From NCBI GenBank assembly GCA_044426235.1, contig JAWXUS010000007.1, forward strand, positions 1 through 64,000: 64,000 nucleotides of DNA, read 5' to 3'. Each line of letters opens with the position of its first letter. Position 1 is the first letter of the stretch. Under the pieces are notes generated by a model. It worked only from the letters and a program-made list of their open reading frames with translations. It was not told where the DNA came from and did not search any database. This document shows, piece after piece, positions 35,051 through 43,989 of this stretch. Origin of the DNA: JAGHEK01 sp044426235 (lineage in GTDB: Bacteria; Bacillota; Clostridia; Peptostreptococcales; Peptostreptococcaceae). The position numbers and the translations under genes were made by a program.

Positions 35051-36577
35051 CTAATTAATTAAATTCTTAGACTTTAAAAAATCTTTTGAAACATCAATAA
35101 CAGACATTCCTTCACTTTCAACTAAATAATTCATTCTTGAAATATCATCATCAGAAATTAAATCGGTCACAGTTAAAAATATTTCATTAAGTTCTGGATA
35201 TTTTTCTAAAGTTTGATTTAAAATAATATTTCCGCAAAGATAAGAAGGGTACAAATTCTTATCATCATTAAGAACTACAACGTCTGAAACACTTAATTGA
35301 CCATCCGTTGTAAAAACGTTCATAACATCTATTTGGCCATTATTTATTGCTTGATATTTAAGCCCTATATCCATAGCAACCGTATCTTTAAAGTTTAAAT
35401 GATAAGTATCAACTAGATCATCAAAACCATCTTGCCTTCCAAAAAAGTCATATTCTGCGCCAAAAATTAATTCATCACTTACTCTTTCTAAATCTGAATA
35501 ATTTTTAAGATCATACTTCTCTGCAATTTCTTTTCTAACCGCAACTGAAAAAGTATTGTTAAATCCATACATTCCAACCCAAGTCATATCAAAATCATTA
35601 TTATAATTTGAATTTAAAGATTCAAAATATTCATCTTTATATAAACTATCTTCATTTAATACCATATTCCAAGCAGTACCCGTATACTCTGGATAAATGT
35701 CGAATTCTCCCTTTATCATTGCAGGGTGAATGTTTGAAGTACCTCCACCAATACCTTTAGTTATACTAACTTCTAAATCTGTATTTTCTTCTATTAAAAT
35801 ACCTAAAATTTCTGATAATATGTATTGTTCCGTCATAGGTTTTGTTGCAATTTTTATAATATTTTCATTTTCATTTTTAAATAGAGTAAATACTCCAAAA
35901 CAAAGTATTAAAATTAGCGGAATTATAGAAACTTTTTTTATACTTATTTTTCTATTTTTGATTTTATACTCTATAAATCCAAGAACTAAATCACTAAATA
36001 ATGCAAGAAATGCTATAAGTAGACTTCCAAGAAGTGTCATAGTCGAATTATTTGTCGTTATTCCTTGATAAATAGCAACCCCAAGACCTCCTGCTCCAAT
36101 AAAAGAGGCAATTCCTCCAAGGGCTATAGTCATAGTTACCATATTTCTAATACCCGAGAAAATAACTAAAAACGCAAGTGGCAATTTCACCTTAAAAAGA
36201 GTCTGTAAATTAGTACTTCCCATTCCAATCGATGCCTCAACAATTTTTTCATCAACCTGAACAATTCCAGTATAAGTATTTCTAACCATTGGAAGTAATG
36301 CATAAATAGTTAATGCAATTATTGCAGTATTATTTCCAATTCCCGTAAATGGAATTAAAAATCCAAGCATAGAAATTGAAGGAATCGTATATAAAAAATT
36401 TATTATACCGATTACTACATTAGCTATTTTTTTGTATTCACTAAGCATTATCCCAATTAATAGCCCTAAAACTATTGCTATTAATATTGAAATTGAAGTT
36501 ATTTCAATGTGTTCTATAAATAATTTATAGAAAAATTCTTTTTGTTCTAAAAATAAAGAAATCATATCTTTAATCAT
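35051..36577 (-). CDS. Fused permease and substrate-binding protein of betaine/choline importer
   Basis: 508 residues. The first ~210 are the OpuB/C-type permease with about six helices and an EAA loop near EASIGMGSTNLQTLFKVKLP. A further helix at about 215-235 is followed by the extracytoplasmic OsmF/OpuBC-like receptor (IKIATKPMTEQYILSEILGILIE..., GEFDIYPEYTGTAWNMVL..). The fusion is common in Firmicutes. It imports quaternary amines for osmoprotection or metabolism. Confidence 0.9.
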   Translation of the reverse strand: MIKDMISLFLEQKEFFYKLFIEHIEITSISILIAIVLGLLIGIMLSEYKKIANVVIGIINFLYTIPSISMLGFLIPFTGIGNNTAIIALTIYALLPMVRNTYTGIVQVDEKIVEASIGMGSTNLQTLFKVKLPLAFLVIFSGIRNMVTMTIALGGIASFIGAGGLGVAIYQGITTNNSTMTLLGSLLIAFLALFSDLVLGFIEYKIKNRKISIKKVSIIPLILILCFGVFTLFKNENENIIKIATKPMTEQYILSEILGILIEENTDLEVSITKGIGGGTSNIHPAMIKGEFDIYPEYTGTAWNMVLNEDSLYKDEYFESLNSNYNNDFDMTWVGMYGFNNTFSVAVRKEIAEKYDLKNYSDLERVSDELIFGAEYDFFGRQDGFDDLVDTYHLNFKDTVAMDIGLKYQAINNGQIDVMNVFTTDGQLSVSDVVVLNDDKNLYPSYLCGNIILNQTLEKYPELNEIFLTVTDLISDDDISRMNYLVESEGMSVIDVSKDFLKSKNLIN

Positions 36578-36598
36578 ACTTATCTCCTTTTAATTAAT

Positions 36599-36643
36599 TG
36601 GTAACTTTTTAATTAATTTTACATATAAAATTAATTACCCTTT
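36599..36643. other. Hairpin in the divergent spacer
   Basis: AATTAATTTTA-CATA-TAAAATTAATT forms an 11-bp stem flanked by GGTAA and a T7 run. It lies 5' of the betaine importer and 5' of the gene at 36814, so it could be an operator or the end of a short leader RNA. Confidence 0.35.
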
Positions 36644-36813
36644 TTTTACTAAATACAACCATTTTTACAATATTTATTATTTACCAAAAAATATGTATAT
36701 ATTATAATTAACTTATTAAATCTTTAAAATAATATTAATACTTGTTATAAAAAATTATGTTTAAATTTATTAAATATTGTTTATAATATAAAAAATAAGT
36801 TTTAGGAGTAGAT

Positions 36814-37530
36814 ATGAATAAAAAATTTAACGCTAATGAATTTATTACAAAATATAGAAGTTCAAATTTTAATACTAAAGTTAAATTAATATCAAGATTA
36901 AATAATAATGATAAAGAAAAAGTACTTAAATTATTTACTAAAGAAGAAATAAAAGAGTATAAAATAAAAGGTTCTGCTTTAATAGAAAGAAGATTTGACT
37001 GTGTAAGACGAAATAAAAAATGTCTCGATTTATTAATATCAAAAAATCCTAATTTATATGAAATAAAAAATAAATATTATAATGTAGATCTTTCAATTCC
37101 AGTATACACTATAAAAGCAATAATAAATACTTACGAAGGAATTGGAATGAATATAACAAAAGATGATGGTGTCTTTTCTGTTAATGCAAAAACTTACTAT
37201 AAAATATGCAGAAGATACTGGGATATAATAGCTTGTAGATGGGATACTCATACAGGAGTTTATAGCAAAGAACAAATAAAGGAGAAGGACTTTTCAAAAT
37301 ACCATACTAATGCAAATAAAGTTAGAATTATTTTTCCGCAGTTAAAATACAAATTAAAAAGTTCAGAATACAGTGTAATAAATGAAGATGCTTTTAAAAA
37401 GTCTGAATTATTTACATATATAGATATTAATAATAAGAAATTTAAAAATCTAAATAAGGAAAACTATGATTTTTTAGTTGAAAGAGATAAATCATTAAAG
37501 AATACGCATATATCAAAAAAATCAGGTTAA
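36814..37530 (+). CDS. Protein of unknown function
   Basis: 238 residues, basic, without signal peptide or membrane segment. A TAGGAG site precedes the ATG. A compact middle part contains aromatic and basic residues (TYYKICRRYWDIIACRWDTHTG, about 128-150) that could be a nucleic-acid-binding or catalytic core. A Cys-Lys pair (DCVRRNKKCLDLL) lies near 63-75. I do not recognise the family. It stands at the start of an accessory stretch that holds the PIN operon. Confidence 0.55.
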   Translation: MNKKFNANEFITKYRSSNFNTKVKLISRLNNNDKEKVLKLFTKEEIKEYKIKGSALIERRFDCVRRNKKCLDLLISKNPNLYEIKNKYYNVDLSIPVYTIKAIINTYEGIGMNITKDDGVFSVNAKTYYKICRRYWDIIACRWDTHTGVYSKEQIKEKDFSKYHTNANKVRIIFPQLKYKLKSSEYSVINEDAFKKSELFTYIDINNKKFKNLNKENYDFLVERDKSLKNTHISKKSG

Positions 37531-37628
37531 ATGGTTTCAGTTATATATAGTTAATAATTTCTAATATTATAATTTAATATATATGCTATAATATTAATCA
37601 ATAAAATATTTTTGGCAAGAGGATCATT

Positions 37629-37778
37629 ATGAAAAAAGAAGACTTAACAAGAGATGAATTATTAGAATTTAAAGAAATAACTATGAATGAAAATATTGAA
37701 CTTAATGAAGAAGTTTATGAAAGTGATTTTTTTAAAAATTTAGTTAATCATATAGAAAAAGAATTAGAAAATAATTAA
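37629..37778 (+). CDS. Small acidic protein (49 residues)
   Basis: ATG 37629 has AAGAGG at about 6 bases and an uninterrupted frame to TAA 37776. The product is acidic and helical in appearance (MKKEDLTRDELLEFKEITMNENIELNEEV). No family recognised. The ribosome site and clean start make it a likely real gene, possibly an antitoxin-sized partner. Confidence 0.4.
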   Translation: MKKEDLTRDELLEFKEITMNENIELNEEVYESDFFKNLVNHIEKELENN

Positions 37779-37803
37779 TTTTTCAATAGATAAGTTTTCA
37801 TTA

Positions 37804-38046
37804 TTACCTAAGTATCAAATTTTTAATAGTAATTAATTTTTTTGTATTATTTAGTTCTAACATATCATCAGAGTTAATATTATCTAAAGATTTTTCAAGA
37901 AATGAAATTAAACTATAGCATTTAAATTTGCACTCTTCTAAGTATTTTTCTTGTGTAATTTGTTTAGATTTTTTAACTTCTTCAATTATAAAATCAGATA
38001 CGTTTTTCTTAATTTTATAATAAGGAATTGAGTCATTTTGTTTCAT
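37804..38046 (-). CDS. Small protein, last gene of the PIN operon
   Basis: 80 residues, mixed charge, probably helical, no recognised family. Its ATG follows directly on the stop codon of the interrupted PIN gene remnant (TAA-ATG), so the two were translationally coupled before the insertion. A third component of the PIN operon is the simplest reading. Confidence 0.5.
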   Translation of the reverse strand: MKQNDSIPYYKIKKNVSDFIIEEVKKSKQITQEKYLEECKFKCYSLISFLEKSLDNINSDDMLELNNTKKLITIKNLILR

Positions 38047-38183
38047 TTATTTTATTTCTTTTTCTATAATTCGAAATAATTTAAATTTAATCTCAGTGCT
38101 AAATTGCAAATATCCTATTTTTTTCCTAAATACTTCTAAATAATCATCTTTATTATTTTTAATTTCATTTCTACCAGTTATTA

Positions 38184-39047
38184 GAACCTATTTAGAATCT
38201 TATTGAATAGTCAATACTCATACTAAAAAATAAAGTGAGGGTCAAAAAATGAGTAACTATCTAAGTAATATAACAAGGGAACAATTTGAAATTATTAAAC
38301 AAGATTTAGAGAATGCAAAAAAGATTACAAAGCCAAGAAGAATTGATTTGTATGAAGTGTTTTGTGTAGTTTTATACGTTCTTAAGTCAGGTTGTCAATA
38401 GAGAATGTTACCTTCTGATTTTCCAAAGTGGAGTACAGTTTATTTCTACTATCAAATATGGACTAAAAAATTAGAAAATAAAGAAAGTATTCTTGAGATA
38501 GTTTTAAAAAAACTGTAAAAATAGTTAGAGAAAAAGAGAATAAGAATACAAATGCTAGTCTATGTATAATAGATTCTCAAAGTGTAAAAACAACTGATTT
38601 ACCTATGCACAGTGGTTATGATGGAGGAAAAAAGGTAACAGGTAAAAGGAATAAAAAGACATATAGCAGTTGATATAAATGGTTTACCTCTAGCAATTTA
38701 TATAACTACAGCTAATATAGGAGATAGAGCTAGTTCAATAAAAATGTTTAACGTTAACAAAAATAGCTTATGCAACATAGAAAAAGTTATTGCAGATGGA
38801 GGATATACAGGATTAAAATTTTCTAATGAAGTAAATAAAATATTAGGTGCAGAAGTAGAAGTTATCAAAAGAAGTGAATTACATTCATTCAAAGTACTGC
38901 CAAAACGTTGGATAGTAGAGAGAAGTTTTGCATGGATAGAGAAAAATAGACGGTTGTGGAAAAATTATGAAAGAACATTGAATTCGGCCTTCATATGACT
39001 ATTATTGATTTTTTGAGACTATTGTTAAAAAGATTCTAAACAGGCTC
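38184..39047 (+). mobile_element. Decayed IS5-family insertion sequence (864 bp)
   Basis: Terminal inverted repeats are GAACCTATTTAGAATCTT at the left (38184-38201) and the complement of GAGCCTGTTTAGAATCTT at the right (39030-39047), matching at 16 of 18 positions. TTA flanks both ends (38181-38183, 39048-39050), consistent with the 3-bp TNA duplication of the IS5/IS427 group. It interrupts a PIN-domain gene. Confidence 0.85.
38249..39040 (+). pseudogene. IS5-type transposase remnant
   Basis: Starts MSNYLSNITREQFEII after GAGGGTC. The usual SGCQWRMLP motif reads SGCQ-stop-RML: TAG at 38399-38401 replaces TGG. Frames then shift near 38510 and 38640, and again before the end (..TLNSAFI to HMTIIDFLRLLLKRF). 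DDE-type landmarks remain: CIIDSQSVKTTD, GYDGGKKVTGK, ADGGYTGLKF and RWIVERSFAWIEKNRRLWKNYE. It is inactive. Confidence 0.9.
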
Positions 39048-39559
39048 TTAGTAAATACAACTAAAAATACATTATCTGCAAAGTTATCAGTATCTTCACC
39101 TTTTATATCAATTAAATTTTTATCTTGTAATTTTTTTAGTATATACAATCCTTTTTTTGCTTTAGTATTTCTTTCTATATTGTCACTATTAAAATGTTTT
39201 TTAAGCTCATCAATAACGCGGTGTGGAACAATTATTTTATTAGAGTATTTTTCTAAATATGGATATATATTTTTATAAAAATTTTCTATATTATTATCCA
39301 TCAAACTGCAAGTATCAATAAATATTTTATAATTTTTAGCATAGCTATTCATTACATTTTTAGTGTCTTGAAACGAATCATTCTGCTTTTTTATAATTAC
39401 TTTAATTTTTTCAATTTCTAATTCAGTTAACTCTCTATTAGGATCTTGTATATAAATACCGTTTTGTTTTAAATTTTCTAAAGTTTTATCTACAGGAATT
39501 CCTAGTCTATTTGAAATTAATCCAATTGTTAAGCTCAATTTTACCCCCCCTTTTTTTTA

Positions 39560-40420
39560 TTATAAAATTTCCCAACCTATTAATGATATTGGAGAATCAT
39601 AAATTTCTTTTATTTCTGTAATAGAATTATCTAATTCTTGTTTGTTCCATTTTATGAATTTATTCATTGAATCAATCTTTAAAAATAAATTATTATCATT
39701 TTCATTAATAAGAGTATGTACTAAAAATTTACTTTGTGTTATAAGAGCTAAATTATAATCATAACTATATTTATTAAATAATTCTATAAATAAATCATTT
39801 ATATCTTCTGAATCTCCTTCTTCACCTCTTATTTTAATTATTTGATTATACTTCATATTTTCAATACAAACTAATGCATGTTTAGCTTGCATTGATAACT
39901 TATTATCTTCTTGATCTGATATATTTTGTATTTTTTCTATTACTTTAATTGGGATTATAAGTTTTTGTTCATATTTTTTTAATATTGTAACTATGTAGTC
40001 AAATATAATATTAGAATCAGGCATCATAAGTGCATCGTAACTTACAAATATTTTATGAGTATCACAAATTTCTTCAAATAATTCACTAGAATTGTTAAAT
40101 TCTATTTCATTCTTATTTATTTCTAAATTATCCATTGATAATATTGAAAACCATTTTTCTAAAAATAGACCATCATATAATCTATTAAGATCAACATTTT
40201 CATTAAACGTTGAATTCGATCTAATTATTGCATTTATAGCACGTAATGCTTCTGAATTATATTTACATTTATTATCAATAATCGCACAAAAAACAATATA
40301 TTGACTTATGCTCATTGGACTTTTATTAGTTTCTAGATTATTTATAGTTTGTCTTGTTACTCCCATAAAGTCTGCCATCTCTTGAACATTGAATCCAAGT
40401 ATATGTCTAATAAACTTCAT
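39560..40420 (-). CDS. HTH-PIN fusion protein, N-terminus possibly truncated by a stop
   Basis: 286 residues from ATG 40420. An XRE-type helix-turn-helix (FNVQEMADFMGVTRQTINNLETN, about 10-32) is followed by a linker and a C-terminal PIN-like domain (KIFVSYDALMMPD, KLIIPIKVIEKIQ, NKYSYDYNLALITQSKFLV). The true start is probably ATG 40471, with GGAG at the right distance. That frame reads 14 codons and then meets TAA (40429-40427), two codons before ATG 40420. A CAA-to-TAA change would explain this. The gene may be expressed by re-initiation or be dead. It begins an operon with a second PIN gene. Confidence 0.6.
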   Translation of the reverse strand: MKFIRHILGFNVQEMADFMGVTRQTINNLETNKSPMSISQYIVFCAIIDNKCKYNSEALRAINAIIRSNSTFNENVDLNRLYDGLFLEKWFSILSMDNLEINKNEIEFNNSSELFEEICDTHKIFVSYDALMMPDSNIIFDYIVTILKKYEQKLIIPIKVIEKIQNISDQEDNKLSMQAKHALVCIENMKYNQIIKIRGEEGDSEDINDLFIELFNKYSYDYNLALITQSKFLVHTLINENDNNLFLKIDSMNKFIKWNKQELDNSITEIKEIYDSPISLIGWEIL

Positions 40421-40670
40421 AGAAGATTACATATTTTTTATCATACTATTTTTGAGTTGATCTAAATTCATATATATCTCCTATATTATTTATATTTAAC
40501 CAAAATATATAAAAATTATTGACATATGTCAAATAAATTAACCATTTTTTACAATTTAATTATTATATTTTAATACTATATATAATTTAATGATAGGTTA
40601 TTTTACAATAAAAAAAACAAATAATACTTTAATAGCATTACTTGCTCTTTTTTAATTAGATAACAATGAT

Positions 40671-41117
40671 TTATATTTTATGAAAAACCATATCAATATG
40701 ATCTATTCCGTCTTCTTTATATACACTTGAAATTTCAATGAATCCGTGATTTTTATAAAAATCTAATAAATAAGTTTGTGCTGATAATTTTATACTACTT
40801 TCATTCATTTCATCAAAAATAAAATTCATTGCAAATTTTATCATTTCATTAGCAATATTATTTTTTCTAAAGTTTTCTTTAACTAAAACTCTTCCGATTG
40901 AAACGAAGAATCCATTTACTTCTTTATCCATAATTCTAAGGTATGAAACTATTTGATCATCTTTTTCTAAAAATATGTGATAAGAATTAAAGTCAATAGA
41001 GTCAATGTCTTGGTATGGGCAATTTTGTTCAACAACGAAAACTTCATTTCTAAGAGATAATATTTCGTATAGTTCTTTTGTATTTAATTCGTCAAATTTC
41101 TTTATTTTAAAGTTCAT
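40671..41117 (-). CDS. GNAT acetyltransferase, ElaA-like
   Basis: 148 residues. The N-terminal block LSLRNEVFVVEQNCPYQDIDSID is the ElaA signature. The acetyl-CoA loop is in IGRVLVKENFRKNNIANEMIKFA and the end contains FYKNHGFIEISSVYKEDGIDHIDM. The family's substrate is unknown. It lies 9 bp downstream of the recombinase gene and may be co-transcribed. Confidence 0.8.
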   Translation of the reverse strand: MNFKIKKFDELNTKELYEILSLRNEVFVVEQNCPYQDIDSIDFNSYHIFLEKDDQIVSYLRIMDKEVNGFFVSIGRVLVKENFRKNNIANEMIKFAMNFIFDEMNESSIKLSAQTYLLDFYKNHGFIEISSVYKEDGIDHIDMVFHKI

Positions 41118-41126
41118 TTTTTCTCC

Positions 41127-41969
41127 TTAATATTTAATACTATTTAGTATATTTTTTAATTGATCACCATTTTTATTGGTATAAATTTTTGTGGTGTTAA
41201 TATCTGAATGCCCTACAATTTGAGCAACTTCAGTTATATTTAGCCCATTATCTATTGCATTTATGCAAAATAAATGCCTTAAATTATGTAAGTGACCTTT
41301 ACTTTTTTTTATTCTTGCAAGTCCTGTATATTTTTTAATATCATTATGGGCGCTTTGCCTTTTAAGTGACCCATATTTTGAAGTGAATAATTTTGTTGAA
41401 TTATCAAAATATAAATCATTTTCAATATAATCTTTTAAAATTTTACTTACTTCTTTTGAAATAATTATTTGTCTAGATTTATTACCTTTACCAAAAATAG
41501 TAATTATTCCGCCATTTTTTCCAAGAGATTGAATTTGACTTTTATCAATATCTAAGGCCTCAGATATTCTACATCCACTTCTTGCAAGTAATATGAATAA
41601 AGAATAACTTCTTATGTCTTTTTTTAGATAAACTTGTTTTAAAATGCGTTTAAATTCATTTTCTGATAGAATATTTGTTAAAAAAACTTGTTTTTGGATT
41701 TTAAGGGTATCAATTTTAACTTCCATACCTTTAGTATTGTAAAATGATTTTAATATGTTTAAAATCGTGTTTATTGACTTCGGTTTTAAGTAAGAAATTG
41801 CATTTTTTGAATTTACGATCTTTTTTGACATTAAATATGATTTATATTCGTCAATATTTAATCCACTTTCTAGAAATTTTCTTATTTGAAGTTTATTATT
41901 ATAAATTGTATTTTTTGATAATCCTCGTTTTATACATTCTTCTTCATAAAATTGTAGTTCTTTTTCTAT
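41127..41969 (-). CDS. Tyrosine recombinase (XerC/D-like)
   Basis: About 280 residues. An N-terminal SAM-like DNA-binding domain is followed by a catalytic domain with all expected residues: Arg in SGCRISEAL, Lys in FGKGNKSRQI, His-x-x-Arg in HNLRHLFCI, His in VGHSDINTT, and nucleophile Tyr in KIYTN. Start choice: the frame is open to a TTG at 42011 that lacks a ribosome site. GAGGTG lies at about 41976-41981 and the codon 6 bases later is ATA (41969). It resembles small plasmid and integron-like resolvases. Role inferred: resolution of plasmid multimers or integration. Confidence 0.85.
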   Translation of the reverse strand: MEKELQFYEEECIKRGLSKNTIYNNKLQIRKFLESGLNIDEYKSYLMSKKIVNSKNAISYLKPKSINTILNILKSFYNTKGMEVKIDTLKIQKQVFLTNILSENEFKRILKQVYLKKDIRSYSLFILLARSGCRISEALDIDKSQIQSLGKNGGIITIFGKGNKSRQIIISKEVSKILKDYIENDLYFDNSTKLFTSKYGSLKRQSAHNDIKKYTGLARIKKSKGHLHNLRHLFCINAIDNGLNITEVAQIVGHSDINTTKIYTNKNGDQLKNILNSIKY

Positions 41970-42045
41970 TAGAATCACCTCAAAAGTATTATTTAAATTT
42001 TTGGTTATCAATCGTTTATATTATTATACTTTAAGTTATATTAAA

Positions 42046-42079
42046 TTTACAATACATTATTAATATAATGTATTGTAAA
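42046..42079. promoter_or_regulatory. 34-bp near-perfect palindrome, candidate recombination site
   Basis: TTTACAATACATT and its exact complement lie on either side of an 8-bp centre (ATTAATAT), a 13-8-13 layout. It lies 77 bp upstream of the recombinase start and 67 bp before the PTS regulator start. It may be the core site of the recombinase or an operator of the divergent regulator. Confidence 0.5.
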
Positions 42080-42145
42080 AGTGACTTAATAAAAAATATG
42101 ATGTATACTATAAGTCAAATGATTTTTGTTTTTGGAGGAATTAAA

Positions 42146-43897
42146 ATGACAAAAAGAGAAATACAAATTTTAAAATTAATATGTGGATCTAGCAGTGTGA
42201 TTACTGGAAAAATTATAAGTCAAGAAATTAATTGTTCAATAAAAACTGTTCAACAAGATATAAAAAATATAAATAACCGTTTGATTGAGTTAAATTTTAA
42301 AGACTCTCAGATAATTTCTATAAAATCTGCGGGTTATACGTTCGTTGGAAATGTTGATATTATAAATCATTTTAATAATCAAGATGATTATAGAATAAAA
42401 TTTATCATAAAAAAGTTTTTTGAAAAAGAAATAGTAAAATTAGAAGATTTATCAGAATTAATGTATGTTAGTTTATCAACTACAAAGTCTGATTTAGTAA
42501 AAGTAAAACAAATTTTATCTGATAAAAATATTATTTTGGAAATTAAGCATAAAAAAGGATTAATTGTTCAAAATAATGAATATGAAATAATTAACTGTAT
42601 AATTTATTTAATAAATACCAAAAATTTTAGTATTTATGATTTTATTGATAAATCTAATGAATTTGAATTTTTCAAATATAGAAACATACTTTTATCAATA
42701 ATTAAAAAAGAAAATATGTTTTTAGCTGATTTTGAATTTAATAGTTTATTTGATTATATAAAAGTATATTTAAGTAGAAATGAAGTTTATAATTTAAGTA
42801 AATTTATAAAAAACACTTTGAAGTATTATAATTTTGAAAGAAATGAAATTGAAAACGATAATACTTTAGATCAAAATATATCAAATATTATTGATGAATT
42901 TATACTAGAACTTGAAATTTCAACTAATATTAGTTTGAAAAATGATGATATTTTTAAAAGTTTTTTACTAAATCATATAAAAAATATATATAAAAGAATA
43001 AAATTAAATGTATATACTGAAGAAGAATTTGTTGATATTAATTTAAAATATCCATATGCTTATGAATTATCTAAGATTATTTTGTCAAAAATTGAAAAAG
43101 TTTTATTAATAAATATAGATAAAAAAGAATTATCAACTATAGCAATTCATATTGCAAGTGCAATGGATAGAGCAAGTAATATTGAGCTAAATAGAAAATT
43201 TAAGGTTATAATTATTTGTTCATCAGGAAGTGGAACTTCTATGCTTATTAAATCAAAAATTAAAGATGAATTTAGAGATAACATTGAAGTTTTAAGGATT
43301 ATGCCGTCGTATCTTATAAATTATATAGATAGTAATTCAGTTGATTTTTTAATAAGTACTGTTGATGTAAAAAATAGTAATATCGATATAATAAGGGTAT
43401 CCCCTATTGTAAATCAAACAGATATTATAAAAATAAGAAATTATATGAAAGTGCAAAAAATTGATAAAAATATTAATTTGGAAGATATTTTTGATAAGGA
43501 TCTATTTTTTAAAAATGAATGTAATTTAGAAAATAAATTTGATATTATTGAATTTTTGGTACAAAAATTAGTTGATGAAGGCATATTATTACATAGTGAA
43601 AAAGATAAATACATAGAAAGAGAGAAGATTGGAACTACTGAAATTGGTAATTTTATTTCAATACCACACGCTTTAATAAGTAAAAATACTAATAAAATAG
43701 CTACATTAATCTTAAAAGATGAAACTAATTGGGAAATAGGTACTGTAAAAATAGTTTTTATGATAGCAATTGGTTTTAATGATGACTATGAGGAAATTTT
43801 TAGAAAGCTTTATAAAAATATAGATAATAATATTAAAGTATCAAATATTTATAAATCTAAAAACTACGAAGAATTTATAAAAAATTTTAAGGGTTAA
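42146..43897 (+). CDS. PRD-containing PTS-regulated transcription activator (MtlR/LicR-type)
   Basis: About 583 residues from ATG 42146 (TTGGAGGAA 8 bases before). HTH at about 1-65 (ITGKIISQEINCSIKTVQQDIKNIN), two PTS-regulation domains (the second with IAIHIASAMDRA), an EIIB-like domain with IIICSSGSGTSML and a C-terminal EIIA-like domain with the phospho-His in FISIPHAL. Such activators read the phosphorylation state of the PTS and turn on the adjoining transport operon, here fruK-fruA. Confidence 0.85.
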   Translation: MTKREIQILKLICGSSSVITGKIISQEINCSIKTVQQDIKNINNRLIELNFKDSQIISIKSAGYTFVGNVDIINHFNNQDDYRIKFIIKKFFEKEIVKLEDLSELMYVSLSTTKSDLVKVKQILSDKNIILEIKHKKGLIVQNNEYEIINCIIYLINTKNFSIYDFIDKSNEFEFFKYRNILLSIIKKENMFLADFEFNSLFDYIKVYLSRNEVYNLSKFIKNTLKYYNFERNEIENDNTLDQNISNIIDEFILELEISTNISLKNDDIFKSFLLNHIKNIYKRIKLNVYTEEEFVDINLKYPYAYELSKIILSKIEKVLLINIDKKELSTIAIHIASAMDRASNIELNRKFKVIIICSSGSGTSMLIKSKIKDEFRDNIEVLRIMPSYLINYIDSNSVDFLISTVDVKNSNIDIIRVSPIVNQTDIIKIRNYMKVQKIDKNINLEDIFDKDLFFKNECNLENKFDIIEFLVQKLVDEGILLHSEKDKYIEREKIGTTEIGNFISIPHALISKNTNKIATLILKDETNWEIGTVKIVFMIAIGFNDDYEEIFRKLYKNIDNNIKVSNIYKSKNYEEFIKNFKG

Positions 43898-43989
43898 ATT
43901 TTACTCTTTAAAAGAGATAATTTTAAACTTTCAAGGAAAACGATTTTAAAGTATTATAAATATATAGAAAAATAACGAGGTGAATAATT

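Larger units (their letters stand above)
38047..39538 (-). pseudogene. PIN-domain protein gene split by an IS element
   Basis: The 5' part (39538-39051) starts at TTG after GGGGGGG. It encodes an HTH-like N-terminus (RLGIPVDKTLENLKQNGI) and a PIN nuclease core (IFIDTCSLMD with the first acidic residue; KIIVPHRVIDELKKH; DNFADNVFLVVFTK). There the IS begins. On the far side of the IS, codons from 38181 down to the stop at 38047 continue a PIN end (ITGRNEIKNNKDDYLEVFRKKIGY...). The two parts do not join in frame after removal of the IS, so a few residues were also lost. The ancestral protein was an RNase of the VapC-like PIN fold. Confidence 0.7.

Noticed and set aside
38184..39047. Active insertion sequence
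   Set aside because: The transposase has a TAG at a conserved Trp and several frameshifts; only the ends are intact.
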